This document shows positions 8,590-17,182 of a stretch of DNA of 64,000 nt, piece after piece. This DNA comes from Hymenobacter rigui. GTDB lineage: Bacteria; Bacteroidota; Bacteroidia; Cytophagales; Hymenobacteraceae. Below the pieces are notes generated by a model. The model worked only from the letters and a program-made list of their open reading frames with translations, did no database searches and was not told where the DNA came from. The stretch covers positions 124,001 through 188,000 of the forward strand of contig NZ_RWIT01000001.1 in assembly GCF_003944715.1 (NCBI RefSeq). Reading direction: 5' to 3'. Numbering within the stretch: the first letter of the stretch is position 1; every line of letters begins with the position of its first letter. The translations under genes and the position numbers were made by a program.

Positions 8590-9483
8590 ATGCGTTTTTG
8601 GCTGTTGCGGGGGTTGCTCGCCTTACCTATTGTATGCGTGTTGCTGGTAGCGGCCGGCGAGTATGCCGTAGCGCGGCCCAGCCGCCGCACCGCCGATATT
8701 GCCTACGTGCCAGCCTCCGATACGGCCTTCCAGGCCCGCGGCCACCAACTGGATGTGTATGCTCCCAAACGAAAAACTGCCACCCCGTATCCGGTGGTAG
8801 TGTTCATTCACGGCGGGAGCTGGAATAGTGGCAATAAAAACTTCTACTCCTTTATTGGCCGGCGCCTGGCAAAGCAGGGGGTGGTAGCCGTTGTCATCAA
8901 CTACCGATTGGCCCCGCAGGTGCACGTGCCGCAAATGGCCGACGACTGCACCCGGGCCGTCATCTGGACGGCCGCCCACATTGCAGCTTACGGCGGCGAC
9001 CCGCAGCGGATTTTTGTGATGGGTCACTCGGCGGGGGGCGGACTGGCGGCGCTGCTTGCGGCCGATGATACCTTGTTCCGGCGGTGGGGGCTGACTCAAA
9101 ACCCGGTGCGGGGTGCTGTGCTCGATGACCCGGCCGGGCTGGACATGTATGAGTACCTGCGCAAGATGGAATATCCCCACGACGACCAGTATCTGGTGCC
9201 GTTCGGCCACGACCCGGCCGTGTGGAAACAGGTTTCGGCTCTGTATCAGCTCACCGAGCATACCCCGCCCGTGCTGTTGCTGACGGGCGGCGAAACGTAC
9301 CCGTCCATCAGTAGCAGTAGCCGGCGATTTCAGCAGCGTCTGAGCGCATTGGGCCACTCGCCCCGCTACACCGTACTGCCCGGTAAAACGCACATTCCGA
9401 TGGTCCTGCAGCTATACTGGCAACACAACATCATCTATCAGCAGCTGTTGCCCTTCGTGGGGGCCACATCCGGCGGGCACTGA
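8590..9483 (+). CDS. Alpha/beta hydrolase, carboxylesterase / HSL-like
   Basis: 297 residues with an N-terminal membrane anchor or signal segment (LLALPIVCVLLVAAGEYAVA). The oxyanion-hole motif HGGSWNSG and the nucleophile elbow GHSAGGG identify an acetyl-hydrolase of the hormone-sensitive-lipase/BD-FAE type; the later GKTHIPM supplies the catalytic His. It probably removes ester groups from small or carbohydrate substrates at the cell envelope. Convergent with the alkyltransferase gene, with only one base between the stop codons. Confidence 0.85.
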   Translation: MRFWLLRGLLALPIVCVLLVAAGEYAVARPSRRTADIAYVPASDTAFQARGHQLDVYAPKRKTATPYPVVVFIHGGSWNSGNKNFYSFIGRRLAKQGVVAVVINYRLAPQVHVPQMADDCTRAVIWTAAHIAAYGGDPQRIFVMGHSAGGGLAALLAADDTLFRRWGLTQNPVRGAVLDDPAGLDMYEYLRKMEYPHDDQYLVPFGHDPAVWKQVSALYQLTEHTPPVLLLTGGETYPSISSSSRRFQQRLSALGHSPRYTVLPGKTHIPMVLQLYWQHNIIYQQLLPFVGATSGGH

Positions 9484-9484
9484 T

Positions 9485-9991
9485 TCAGAACAGGCTGGTT
9501 TGTATGCTGGGCCGCTCGAAATCCAGCAGCCACCGTTTGCGCGAAAGTCCTCCAGCATAACCCGTCAGCTGCCCGTTGGCTCCGATGATGCGGTGGCAAG
9601 GCCAGATAATAGCCAGTGGATTCTGGCCGTTGGCGGCTCCCACGGCCCGTACCGCGCCGGGGCTGCCCAGCTGCCGGGCAATATCCAGGTAGGAAGCTGT
9701 GCGGCCATACGCTACCAGCGGTAGAGCCGCCCACACCAACTGCTGAAATCCGGTGCCTGTGATAATATCGGTGGGTAGAGAAAACTCCTGGAGTTCCCGC
9801 CCAAAGTATGCCTGCAGCTGCAGCCAAGCCTCGCGCAGGCAATCTGCTACCTGGGTCTGGGGCGTGCCCGACGAATGCAGACCCGCTACCCGAGGCTCCT
9901 GCATAAACTGCACACTGCGGAGGCCGGCATCGGTGCCGCGTAGCTCCAGAGCACCCAGGGGAGAAGGCAAAACGGCGGTGGCTTCGGACAT
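9485..9991 (-). CDS. ogt: Methylated-DNA--protein-cysteine S-methyltransferase
   Basis: 168 residues from the ATG at 9991 (MSEATAVLPSPLG); a longer ORF upstream adds unrelated residues. The active-site block IWPCHRIIGANGQLTGYAGG contains the alkyl-acceptor Cys, and the preceding GQNP plus TASYLDIARQLGSPGAVRAVG form the DNA-binding helix-turn-helix. It transfers alkyl groups from O6-guanine (and O4-thymine) to itself, a suicide repair reaction. The usual Ile before PCHR is replaced by Trp, but Cys and His are intact, so this is not an alkyltransferase-like (ATL) protein. No Ada regulatory domain. Confidence 0.93.
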   Translation of the reverse strand: MSEATAVLPSPLGALELRGTDAGLRSVQFMQEPRVAGLHSSGTPQTQVADCLREAWLQLQAYFGRELQEFSLPTDIITGTGFQQLVWAALPLVAYGRTASYLDIARQLGSPGAVRAVGAANGQNPLAIIWPCHRIIGANGQLTGYAGGLSRKRWLLDFERPSIQTSLF

Positions 9992-10231
9992 GGGTGGCGG
10001 AGGAGCTACGTGGAGAAGTCCAAAAATAATGAATATAGCGAAATATGCTTCTATTCGCCTTTTATGGACTGTGTGAGTACCCGTTACGAACTCCACGGTA
10101 TCGGTAGCGCTGAAAAAAGGCGTATATTAGTCAGGCTGGAACCGGAAAAATATAAATCTGTTCCTACTTTTTTGTGCGGTTTCATGTGCCCTGCGGGGCC
10201 GTAGTTCTCCTCATTCAACGCCTTCTTCACT

Positions 10232-11833
10232 GTGCGGTATTTACTTTTTTGCTCTGCTTTGGGCCTGAGTTTAACCAGCGGATTACAGGAGGCTGCGGCT
10301 TTCCCGGTAGGGCCTCTGCCAGCAGAAACCCGCAGCCTGCCGGTACAAGGCTGGGGCACAGGCCTCACGGCTTCGTATTTCAACAATGGCTCATTGGCCG
10401 GCGCTCCGGTGCTGAAGCGGCAGGATGCGGTAATTGACTTTAAATGGGGAGCCGCCGCCCCGGCCCCCGAACTGCCCGCCGATAACTTTTCGGTGCGCTG
10501 GGAAGGCCTGCTGGCGGCACCTACCACCGGCCGCTACCGCTTCGTGGCGGTAACTTCGGATGAGGTGCGCCTGTGGGTAAACGGCAAGAAAGTGCTGGAT
10601 ACCTGGGACGGTAAAAAACAAAGCAGCCTCGACGATGCTACCGTAACCCTGGCCGCCGGCGAAAAGACGACCATCAAGTTAGAATACAATGATGCCGATG
10701 GCAACGCCGGCATTCAGCTGCAGTGGGTGGCCCCCGGTCAGGCACCGCAGTTGATTCCCTCGGGCAACCTGTACCCGCTGGGCTCCCCTATGACGCCCGA
10801 CCCGGCTGGTCCGCCGCCGGTGGCCAAGCCCAAAGCCGTGCCCACGCCAACTGCCGCTGCCAAGCCAGCCGCCGCTAAACCGGTAGCCAATGCCAAGCCT
10901 GCTCCGGCTGCCAAACCCGCTGCGGCCCCGGCCAAGCCTGCTCCTAAACCAGCGGCTCCGGCCAAGGTGGCCAAAGCAGCTCCGGCTGAAAAGGCTCCCA
11001 AACCCGTAAAGCCACCCAAGCCCGTAAAGGAAGTAGCCGAGGCCACCCCCCCCGCCGACCTTTCGGGATTGTATATGCTCACGGTGCGCTCCACGGGGCG
11101 GCCGCTGAAAGTAGACCAGGGCCGGCCGGCTACCCGTGCTGAGCAGATGGCTGCCGCCGCCGCCGGCGTAAAGGAAGACGCGCAGTGGCGCATTGAGCCG
11201 GCCGGTGAAGGCCTGTATCGGCTGGTGTCGCCGGGCAGCAATAAGGTGCTGGAGGTACTGGGCAGCTCCACCTCCAACGGGGCCCCGCTCAGCGTCTGGA
11301 CGTACTACAGCGGCTACAACCAACGCTGGAAGATTGACGATGTGGGCGAGGGATATTACAAGCTGACCCCACACCACGTACGCAAGAAAGTGCTTACCTA
11401 CGGCGACACGCTGCAGGGTGGCCTGCAGCAGCTGAAGTACAGCGCCGCCACCAACCAGCAGTGGAAACTGGTACCGGTGAAGCCCGCCGAGCAGCCCATT
11501 CTGGCCGGCGCGCCGGCTACGCCGGGAGTAGGAGCCAATAACATGAGCGTGTACCCTAACCCTTCCAACGGGGTGTTGCAGATGTCGTACAGCCTCAGCG
11601 AAGCCCGGCCGCTGGGCTGGGTGCTGTACAACCAGAATGGGGCCGCCGTGCGCGTATCCGATTACCGCAAGCAGGCCGCCGGAGCCCATCATCAGACGCT
11701 GGACTTCACCGGATTGCCCGCCGGCGACTACTACCTCAGCCTCACGGTAGGCATCACCAACACCCGTCAGCTGATTTCCATTCGTCGGCCCACCGCCGAT
11801 GCGCCTGAGGTAGGCGCTACCACCGGCAAGTAA
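10232..11833 (+). CDS. PA14 - proline/alanine linker - ricin-type lectin - T9SS sorting domain protein
   Basis: 533 residues with a GTG start at 10232, the only in-frame start before a TAG at 10202 that gives the signal peptide (RYLLFCSALGLSLTSG). The PA14 domain covers about 45-190 (GLTASYFNNGSL, SDEVRLWVNGKKV, KLEYNDADGNAGIQLQW). A roughly 80-residue Ala/Pro/Lys-rich linker (repeats of AKPA) follows. A ricin B-like lectin domain spans about 275-415 (NQRWKI, NQQWKL). The C-terminus is a T9SS sorting domain (SVYPNPSNGVLQM). Two carbohydrate-binding-type modules joined by a wall-spanning-like linker suggest surface glycan binding. No catalytic domain is visible. Confidence 0.88.
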   Translation: MRYLLFCSALGLSLTSGLQEAAAFPVGPLPAETRSLPVQGWGTGLTASYFNNGSLAGAPVLKRQDAVIDFKWGAAAPAPELPADNFSVRWEGLLAAPTTGRYRFVAVTSDEVRLWVNGKKVLDTWDGKKQSSLDDATVTLAAGEKTTIKLEYNDADGNAGIQLQWVAPGQAPQLIPSGNLYPLGSPMTPDPAGPPPVAKPKAVPTPTAAAKPAAAKPVANAKPAPAAKPAAAPAKPAPKPAAPAKVAKAAPAEKAPKPVKPPKPVKEVAEATPPADLSGLYMLTVRSTGRPLKVDQGRPATRAEQMAAAAAGVKEDAQWRIEPAGEGLYRLVSPGSNKVLEVLGSSTSNGAPLSVWTYYSGYNQRWKIDDVGEGYYKLTPHHVRKKVLTYGDTLQGGLQQLKYSAATNQQWKLVPVKPAEQPILAGAPATPGVGANNMSVYPNPSNGVLQMSYSLSEARPLGWVLYNQNGAAVRVSDYRKQAAGAHHQTLDFTGLPAGDYYLSLTVGITNTRQLISIRRPTADAPEVGATTGK

Positions 11834-11839
11834 CGGTCC

Positions 11840-11898
11840 GGCGCTAAAAGAACGAGTCCCCCGAAGCGCAGCCTCGGGGGACTCGTTCTTTTAGCGCC
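11840..11898. terminator. Perfect 25-bp bidirectional hairpin
   Basis: Arms 11840-11864 (GGCGCTAAAAGAACGAGTCC then CCCGA) and 11874-11898 are perfect reverse complements with a 9-base loop. It lies between the convergent PA14 and phospholipase D genes. A-rich and T-rich segments lie inside the stem rather than after it. Transcription termination from both sides is the likely role. Confidence 0.8.
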
Positions 11899-11902
11899 AT
11901 AG

Positions 11903-12631
11903 CTAGCCCTTGAATTCCGGCAGGTGGTTCCAGAGCCGGGAAAACTCGGCGGCGTACTGGTCCACGATGAATGGGTCAGCTGATATCAGGAAGTTTTCGA
12001 GGTTGAACTCGGCGGCGGAGCGGGTCCAGTTGTAGCTGCCGGTCAGTACAGCCCGGTTATCGGCCACGGCAAACTTATGGTGCATATGGTTCGTGGATTG
12101 GTCGGTGCGCACGGGCACGCCGGCCTCCCGCAACTGCCGGACGTCCGAGCCCCGGTCAAATAGCTTTTCATCGTCAGTGAGCAGGCGCACCCGCACCCCG
12201 CGCTGGTGAGCAATCAGAATAGCATCGGTCAGGCGGTCATCGGCCACGGTGAACACGCACAAATCCAGGGTGTGCTGCGCCCCAATGAGAAACTGGCGGA
12301 TGGCGGCCACGCACTCATCGTTGGGGCTGAAATACACCTGGGCGCTGCCTGTGCGGGCTCCCGCCGGGGTCTTCGGAGGTGCGGCGGCCGGGGGAGGTAA
12401 TAAGGCACTGGCCGCCTCCAGCCACTCAATCACCGCTTTATCCTTGAACGTGTTGAACCGCTCCTTAGCCAGCTCAAACAGCTGGTGGCGCAGGTGCTCC
12501 ACGTTGCCGTGCTGCTGCTGAAATGCGGTGAGCTGGTCGCGGAGCTGGCGGGCTTCGGTGGGGGATAAGTTAACGTCGGCGAAAGCCTGGCGAAACTGCC
12601 GGAGCAGATCTGCCTCGGAAGGAGAGGACAT
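11903..12631 (-). CDS. Phospholipase D-like protein with one HKD motif (Nuc / mitochondrial-PLD-like)
   Basis: 242 residues. Residues 1-80 are a predicted helical region without a recognised domain; the PLD domain begins at about 95 (VYFSPNDECVAAIRQFL). The single catalytic HKD motif is in HMHHKFAVADNRAVLTGSYN (His-x-Lys-x4-Asp). Single-HKD enzymes of the Nuc/PLD6 (Zucchini) group act as homodimers on nucleic acid or cardiolipin; NWTRSA and the ENFLI segment also match that group. No signal peptide, so cytoplasmic. Its first 62 bases overlap the 3' end of the upstream glycosidase-like gene. Confidence 0.85.
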   Translation of the reverse strand: MSSPSEADLLRQFRQAFADVNLSPTEARQLRDQLTAFQQQHGNVEHLRHQLFELAKERFNTFKDKAVIEWLEAASALLPPPAAAPPKTPAGARTGSAQVYFSPNDECVAAIRQFLIGAQHTLDLCVFTVADDRLTDAILIAHQRGVRVRLLTDDEKLFDRGSDVRQLREAGVPVRTDQSTNHMHHKFAVADNRAVLTGSYNWTRSAAEFNLENFLISADPFIVDQYAAEFSRLWNHLPEFKG

Positions 12632-13850
12632 GACAGGGAGTTAGAAAGTAGGAAGTAGGAAGTAGCAATTCTGCTGGCTGCAGAAGGGCATCTGCCACAT
12701 GTTCCTGAGCCTGCCGCAGGGCCTCCGCGGAAGGCTCATGCAGCACCCGGGTAAGGCCGGGCGTGGGGTGGGCGGTATCGGCATCCCAGAGGCCGGCGTG
12801 GTGCCAGGGCGTGAGGTGGTCCCAGTCGGGCCGGTCGATGATGGGGTAGAGGCACACGCCCAGCAGCGGTACGCCAGCCTCCAGCGTTCTGGCAGCTTCG
12901 TGGGCAATCATGCGCAGCCAGGGGGCCCGGTCGTGGCCAGGATGGCTGGTTTCGGTGAGCACCACGGGGCGGTTGTACCGGCGGTGGGCCCGCTCCAGCA
13001 GCGCACTCAGCGGCCAGAAGCGCGGGTCGTGCAGCTCGTTGGCCCAGCCCAGGGTCTGGCGGGGCTCGTGCTGCCACTGGTTATCGTAGTAATAGTTGAA
13101 GCCCAGCAAATCCAGGTACTCGGGGCGGCCGCCCAGCTCGGGGCAAAGCCGGCCGGCCAGCATATCCACACTCTGAAACTGGTTGAGGTCGAACTCCCGC
13201 ACCCGGCGCAGCTCAGTCGGAGTAGCGCCCAGCCGTGGCACAATGTGAATCAGTGGCTCGGTGGTGAGGATACGGATGGTGGGGTCGGCTTCGCGCAGAG
13301 CGGCCACGCCTTCAATGTAAGCCCGCATCAGCCCCCGCTTCACCTCCCAGCCCTGGCCCACGCAGTAGGGCGAGGTGCCGCGCACATCACCGCCGAGCCA
13401 GCTCATGAAGCTCACCTCGTTGATGGGTGTTACGATGAGCGTTTCCTCGGGGCAATGCTCCCGGTAAAATGCCACGAAAGCCCGGCACAAGTGCGCAAAC
13501 CGGCGCGCAAACAGCGGGTGCAGGGGCGTCAGGTCGTCGGGGTAGCCGAAGTGGCACAAGTCCCATACCTGCTGCACACCGTGGCGGCGGCCGGCCTGCA
13601 GCAGTGTCAGCACGGTGCTCCAGTCATAATTGTACGGCGTTTTCTCCACCTGGCTCCACCGGATACCCTCGCGCACGGTGTGCAGGTTCATGGTTCGGAT
13701 GGCCGTATAATCTTCGTCCAGCAGTTGCAGGTGGCCGGTCAGGGTCAGAAAATCAACGCGGTGCCCGAAGGCATTTTGCTGGTCGGTGCATTCAAACCCC
13801 GCCATCCAGAAAGACCGGAACGGTGAATCAGCCAAAAGGTCGTTTTGCAT
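12570..13850 (-). CDS. GH1-like (beta-glucosidase-like) TIM-barrel protein
   Basis: 426 residues, no signal peptide. The clan GH-A layout is visible: REGIRWSQVEKTPYNYDW, an acid/base Glu in TPINEVSFMSWLGGD and a nucleophile Glu in VLTETSHPGHD, with FNYYYDNQWQ typical of GH1 relatives. It is shorter than classical GH1 enzymes (about 450-480). The last 35 or so residues (from LLLPTSYFLTP onward) are encoded across a GTAGGAAGTAGGAAGTAG-like spacer repeat and run into the phospholipase D gene, so the C-terminus may be a read-through extension. Substrate unknown. Confidence 0.75.
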   Translation of the reverse strand: MQNDLLADSPFRSFWMAGFECTDQQNAFGHRVDFLTLTGHLQLLDEDYTAIRTMNLHTVREGIRWSQVEKTPYNYDWSTVLTLLQAGRRHGVQQVWDLCHFGYPDDLTPLHPLFARRFAHLCRAFVAFYREHCPEETLIVTPINEVSFMSWLGGDVRGTSPYCVGQGWEVKRGLMRAYIEGVAALREADPTIRILTTEPLIHIVPRLGATPTELRRVREFDLNQFQSVDMLAGRLCPELGGRPEYLDLLGFNYYYDNQWQHEPRQTLGWANELHDPRFWPLSALLERAHRRYNRPVVLTETSHPGHDRAPWLRMIAHEAARTLEAGVPLLGVCLYPIIDRPDWDHLTPWHHAGLWDADTAHPTPGLTRVLHEPSAEALRQAQEHVADALLQPAELLLPTSYFLTPCHVLSFRGRSAPAVSPGFRRR

Positions 13851-13874
13851 AGCGTAGGTAGTAGAGGGCGAAGG

Positions 13875-14834
13875 CTAGATCTGGGGCGAAGGGAAATCGG
13901 TAACGGAAGGGTGGCGGTTTTTGCCCGTCAGGCCCTTGGCCTCCACGAAAATACGTTTGAACTCGGGGTGCTTGGCCCGGATGGCATCCTGCAGGCGGTC
14001 CACGGCTTCCTCCACCTCATTGGCCGAAAGATGGTCATGAAACTCCACGTCCAGGGCCAGCACCACATCGTGGGGACCCATGTACATGGTGAGAGGGCGG
14101 CGCACTTCTTCCACCCCGGACTGGGCGTGGGTCAGGGCCTCCAGGCTGTCGAGGGTTTCGTCGTCTACACCTTCGCCCACCAGCAGTCCTTTGGTTTTAT
14201 AAATCAGGAAGATGGCTACTGATACCAGCAGCAGCCCGATGCAGATGGAGGCGGCCCCATCGAACAGCGGATTGTTGAGCAGGTGCCCGAAAAATACCCC
14301 GGCCAGGGCAATAACCAGCCCGGTGAGGGCGGCCATGTCCTCCATCAGAATGGCGAAAATGGAGGGGTCCTTGCTGCGGCCCAGCGTGGTCCAGAACCCG
14401 GCGTCGCCGCGGGTTTTGTTGAACTCCCGCAGGGCCAGGAAGCAGGAAATACCCTCAAACACCATGGACAGCCCCAGCACCACGTAGTTCCAGGTGGGGT
14501 CGGTGATGGGGGCGGGGTGCTTGAGGTGCTCCACGCCTTCGTAAAACGACATGCCGCCGCCCACGGAAAACACCAGAATAGCTACAATCAAGGACCAGAA
14601 ATACAGTTCCTTACTGCGCCCGAAGGGGTGGCGGGCATCGGCGGGCTTCTCCGACTGCCGCACGCCGTAGAGGATGAGCAGGCCGTTGCCGCTGTCCACC
14701 AATGAGTGAATACCCTCCGACAGCATGGCCGAGCTACCCGTGAAAAAAGCCGCGACAAACTTGCTGATGGCAATGGCGACGTTAGCCCCGATGGCCCCGT
14801 AAATGGCAATTTTGGAAGAAGAAGTACCGGCCAT
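13875..14834 (-). CDS. Cation diffusion facilitator (CDF) family transporter
   Basis: 319 residues from the ATG at 14834 (MAGTSSSKIAIYGAIGANV); a longer ORF adds a non-hydrophobic lead. Six transmembrane segments: the second carries EGIHSLVDSGN, the fifth MEDMAALTGLVIALAG. The combination HxxxD in the second and EDxxA in the fifth resembles the ZnT9-type branch rather than the ZitB/YiiP zinc exporters, which have HxxxD in both. A C-terminal cytoplasmic domain (VEEVRRPLTMYMGPHDVVLA) follows. Predicted proton-coupled divalent-cation transport; the metal is uncertain. Divergent from the APC permease. Confidence 0.85.
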   Translation of the reverse strand: MAGTSSSKIAIYGAIGANVAIAISKFVAAFFTGSSAMLSEGIHSLVDSGNGLLILYGVRQSEKPADARHPFGRSKELYFWSLIVAILVFSVGGGMSFYEGVEHLKHPAPITDPTWNYVVLGLSMVFEGISCFLALREFNKTRGDAGFWTTLGRSKDPSIFAILMEDMAALTGLVIALAGVFFGHLLNNPLFDGAASICIGLLLVSVAIFLIYKTKGLLVGEGVDDETLDSLEALTHAQSGVEEVRRPLTMYMGPHDVVLALDVEFHDHLSANEVEEAVDRLQDAIRAKHPEFKRIFVEAKGLTGKNRHPSVTDFPSPQI

Positions 14835-14963
14835 GCGCTGCGTTAAATGAGCTACTGGTACGCGCCACGGCCGGCTGGGGTTGGCGGCAGCGCGGGGCCG
14901 GGCCGGCCCCGCGCTGAACAATTGCCGCGCCCGTGGCTTTCACAACTCCAAACCTCTGCCTCT

Positions 14964-16394
14964 ATGCCCCACGCTACTCCCCCTGCCTCCCCCGAAACCA
15001 CTGCCCCGCTCCGTCGCCGCCTGGGGCTGGTGCAGGCCACGGCCCTCAACATGATTGACATGGTGGGTATCGGGCCCTTCGTGACGCTGCCGCTGGTAAT
15101 GGGGTTTATGGGGCCCAACTTTCTGCTGGCCTGGGTAGTGGGCGCGGCCCTGAGCCTGGTAGATGGACTGATCTGGAGCGAGCTGGGCGCGGCCTACCCC
15201 GAAGCCGGCGGCTCCTACCGCTTCCTGAAGCTGGCCTACGGCGAGCATACCTGGGGCCGGCTGATGTCGTTTCTGTATGTGTGGCAAACCCTGGTGCAGG
15301 CTCCGCTGGTAGTGGCTTCCGGGGCCATCGGGTTTGCGCAGTATTTTGGGTACCTGGTACCCCTCACCGAGTGGTGGCAGCCCAAGCTGGTTTCGGGCGT
15401 GGTGGTGCTGCTGCTCATTGCGCTGCTCTACCGCCGCATTGAGGAGGTGGGCCGGCTGGGCGTGCTGCTGTGCGTGGGCGTGCTGGGCCTCATGGGCTGG
15501 CTGATTTTTGGGGGACTCATGCACGCTACTCAGCCGGTGCAATGGCTGCCAACGGGGGGCGTGGGGGCACTGCCCGGGGTTCTGTTGTCGGCTGCTATGG
15601 GTCAGGCCACCGTCAAAACCATTTACAGCTACCTCGGCTACTACAACGTGTGCCACCTGGGTGGGGAGGTGCAGGAGCCCCACAAGCTGATTCCGCGCAG
15701 CATCTTCCTGAGCATTCTGGGTATTATGGCCCTGTACCTGCTGCTGAACTGGAGCGTGGGCTCAGTTATTCCGTGGCAGGAAGCCGGGCAGTCCGAGTTT
15801 ATTGTGAGCACCTTCGTGGAGCGGTTGTATGGAGCCACCGCCGCTAAAGCCGCCACGGCGCTGGTGCTGTGGGTGGCGTTTGCCTCACTGTTTGCGGTGC
15901 TGCTGGGCTACTCCCGCATCCCGTACGCTGCCGCCGCCGATGGTGAGTTTCTGCCGGTATTCGCCCGCACCCACCCTACCAAACACTTTCCGCACGTGTC
16001 GTTGCTGCTGCTGGGCGGTGTGGGTTTTGTGTTTAGCCTGCTGTTTAAGCTGGGGGAGGTTATCAGTGCCATTCTGGCCATGCGCATTCTGGTGCAGTTT
16101 GTGGGCCAGGCAATTGGGGTAGTGCTGCTGCGTCGCCGCCGGGGCACGGCGGGGCTACCGTTCCGGATGCCGCTGTACCCATTGCCGGTGGTAGTAGTGG
16201 TAGCAGTATGGCTGTGGGTATTCAGTAGCATTCAGGAGGGTATTGAAATCAGCTGGCCCTTCGGTGGGAGCGGCTCTTTTTTCCTGCCGTTCCAAGTGGC
16301 GGCCCTGCTGATGATGACCTTGGGCAGCATCGTTTTCCTACTCTGGAGCCGACAGCGGCAGGTTTGGCCTTTTCAGCGAAATCACACTACATAA
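14964..16394 (+). CDS. APC superfamily amino acid permease
   Basis: 476 residues from the ATG at 14964; the longer ORF start lies outside the conserved region. About 12 hydrophobic segments. The first helix has NMIDMVGIGPFVTLP, the unwound substrate-binding region of APC transporters (consensus GxGxF), followed by GAAYPEAGGSYRFL on the second. It imports an amino acid or polyamine with a proton or sodium ion. Nothing in the sequence fixes the substrate, and its neighbours (CDF transporter, PAP2 phosphatase) give no hint. Confidence 0.88.
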   Translation: MPHATPPASPETTAPLRRRLGLVQATALNMIDMVGIGPFVTLPLVMGFMGPNFLLAWVVGAALSLVDGLIWSELGAAYPEAGGSYRFLKLAYGEHTWGRLMSFLYVWQTLVQAPLVVASGAIGFAQYFGYLVPLTEWWQPKLVSGVVVLLLIALLYRRIEEVGRLGVLLCVGVLGLMGWLIFGGLMHATQPVQWLPTGGVGALPGVLLSAAMGQATVKTIYSYLGYYNVCHLGGEVQEPHKLIPRSIFLSILGIMALYLLLNWSVGSVIPWQEAGQSEFIVSTFVERLYGATAAKAATALVLWVAFASLFAVLLGYSRIPYAAAADGEFLPVFARTHPTKHFPHVSLLLLGGVGFVFSLLFKLGEVISAILAMRILVQFVGQAIGVVLLRRRRGTAGLPFRMPLYPLPVVVVVAVWLWVFSSIQEGIEISWPFGGSGSFFLPFQVAALLMMTLGSIVFLLWSRQRQVWPFQRNHTT

Positions 16395-16470
16395 AAGCCT
16401 GAATTAAATTTTTATTAATTAGTAAAATTTATATATTGTTTTGTCCTATTCTGCTAAAACTCCCTTCGCC

Positions 16471-17172
16471 ATGGTTCCTGCTATTGATCAAGAAATATTA
16501 GAAGGGCTTAATGCTTGGGTGCATAAGTCGGCTGCTTTCGATGAGTTTGTAGCCTTCCTGAGCTATAACAGCCTATTCAAAGGGGCTGTGTTTACTGTCA
16601 TCCTGTGGTGGCGGTGGTTTCAGTGCGGTAATACCAGTCCGGGCAACCGGTGCCGACAGGTAGTGCTGGGAGTATTGGCCGGCTGCCTGCTGGGTATTGG
16701 CGTTACCCGCGTCCTGACACACATTTTCCCGGAGCGCCCCCGCCCGCTGCACAATACCGAACTGCACCTAATACCAGTACAGGAGCAGTTGTTATCCGAC
16801 TCCGCCGATACCAGCTCGTTCCCCAGCGACCATGCCACCGTGTTTTTTGCGCTGGCTACGGGGCTGTTCTTCCTGTCGCGGCCGTTGGGCGTAGTGGCAT
16901 TGGTGTACGTGGTAGTATTTATCTGTCTGCCCCGCCTGTATCTGGGGCTACATTACCCCACCGATCTGGCGGCCGGAGCCGTGGTGGGCGTAGCTACGGC
17001 CCTGGCGGCCAACCTGCCCGCCGTGCGTCGTCGGTTCTACGCACCCATTGTGAACTGGCAATACCTGCACCCCAGCCCATTTTACGTAGGGCTGTTTTTG
17101 ATGAGTTACCAGCTGGACGAGATGTTCGGCGGCGTACGGCAATTCCTGAGCTTCCTGGCTTCCCGGTTCTAG
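16471..17172 (+). CDS. PAP2-family membrane phosphatase
   Basis: 233 residues from the ATG at 16471; a TTG at 16441 would add ten residues. The three PAP2 signature blocks are present: ERPRP within a Lys/Arg-rich loop, SFPSDHATVFFALATG and RLYLGLHYPTDLAAG, with the catalytic His in each of the last two. About six transmembrane segments with the active site facing the periplasm. Candidate substrates are undecaprenyl pyrophosphate or phosphatidic/phosphatidylglycerol phosphate. The C-terminal 45 residues (YAPIVNWQYLHPSPFY onward) are an extension not needed for catalysis. Confidence 0.9.
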   Translation: MVPAIDQEILEGLNAWVHKSAAFDEFVAFLSYNSLFKGAVFTVILWWRWFQCGNTSPGNRCRQVVLGVLAGCLLGIGVTRVLTHIFPERPRPLHNTELHLIPVQEQLLSDSADTSSFPSDHATVFFALATGLFFLSRPLGVVALVYVVVFICLPRLYLGLHYPTDLAAGAVVGVATALAANLPAVRRRFYAPIVNWQYLHPSPFYVGLFLMSYQLDEMFGGVRQFLSFLASRF

Positions 17173-17182
17173 GCAGCCGCTA

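Noticed and set aside
12699..13826. Long + strand ORF opposite the glycosidase-like gene
   Set aside because: Antisense shadow with no family pattern; the minus-strand frame has GH1-like catalytic motifs.
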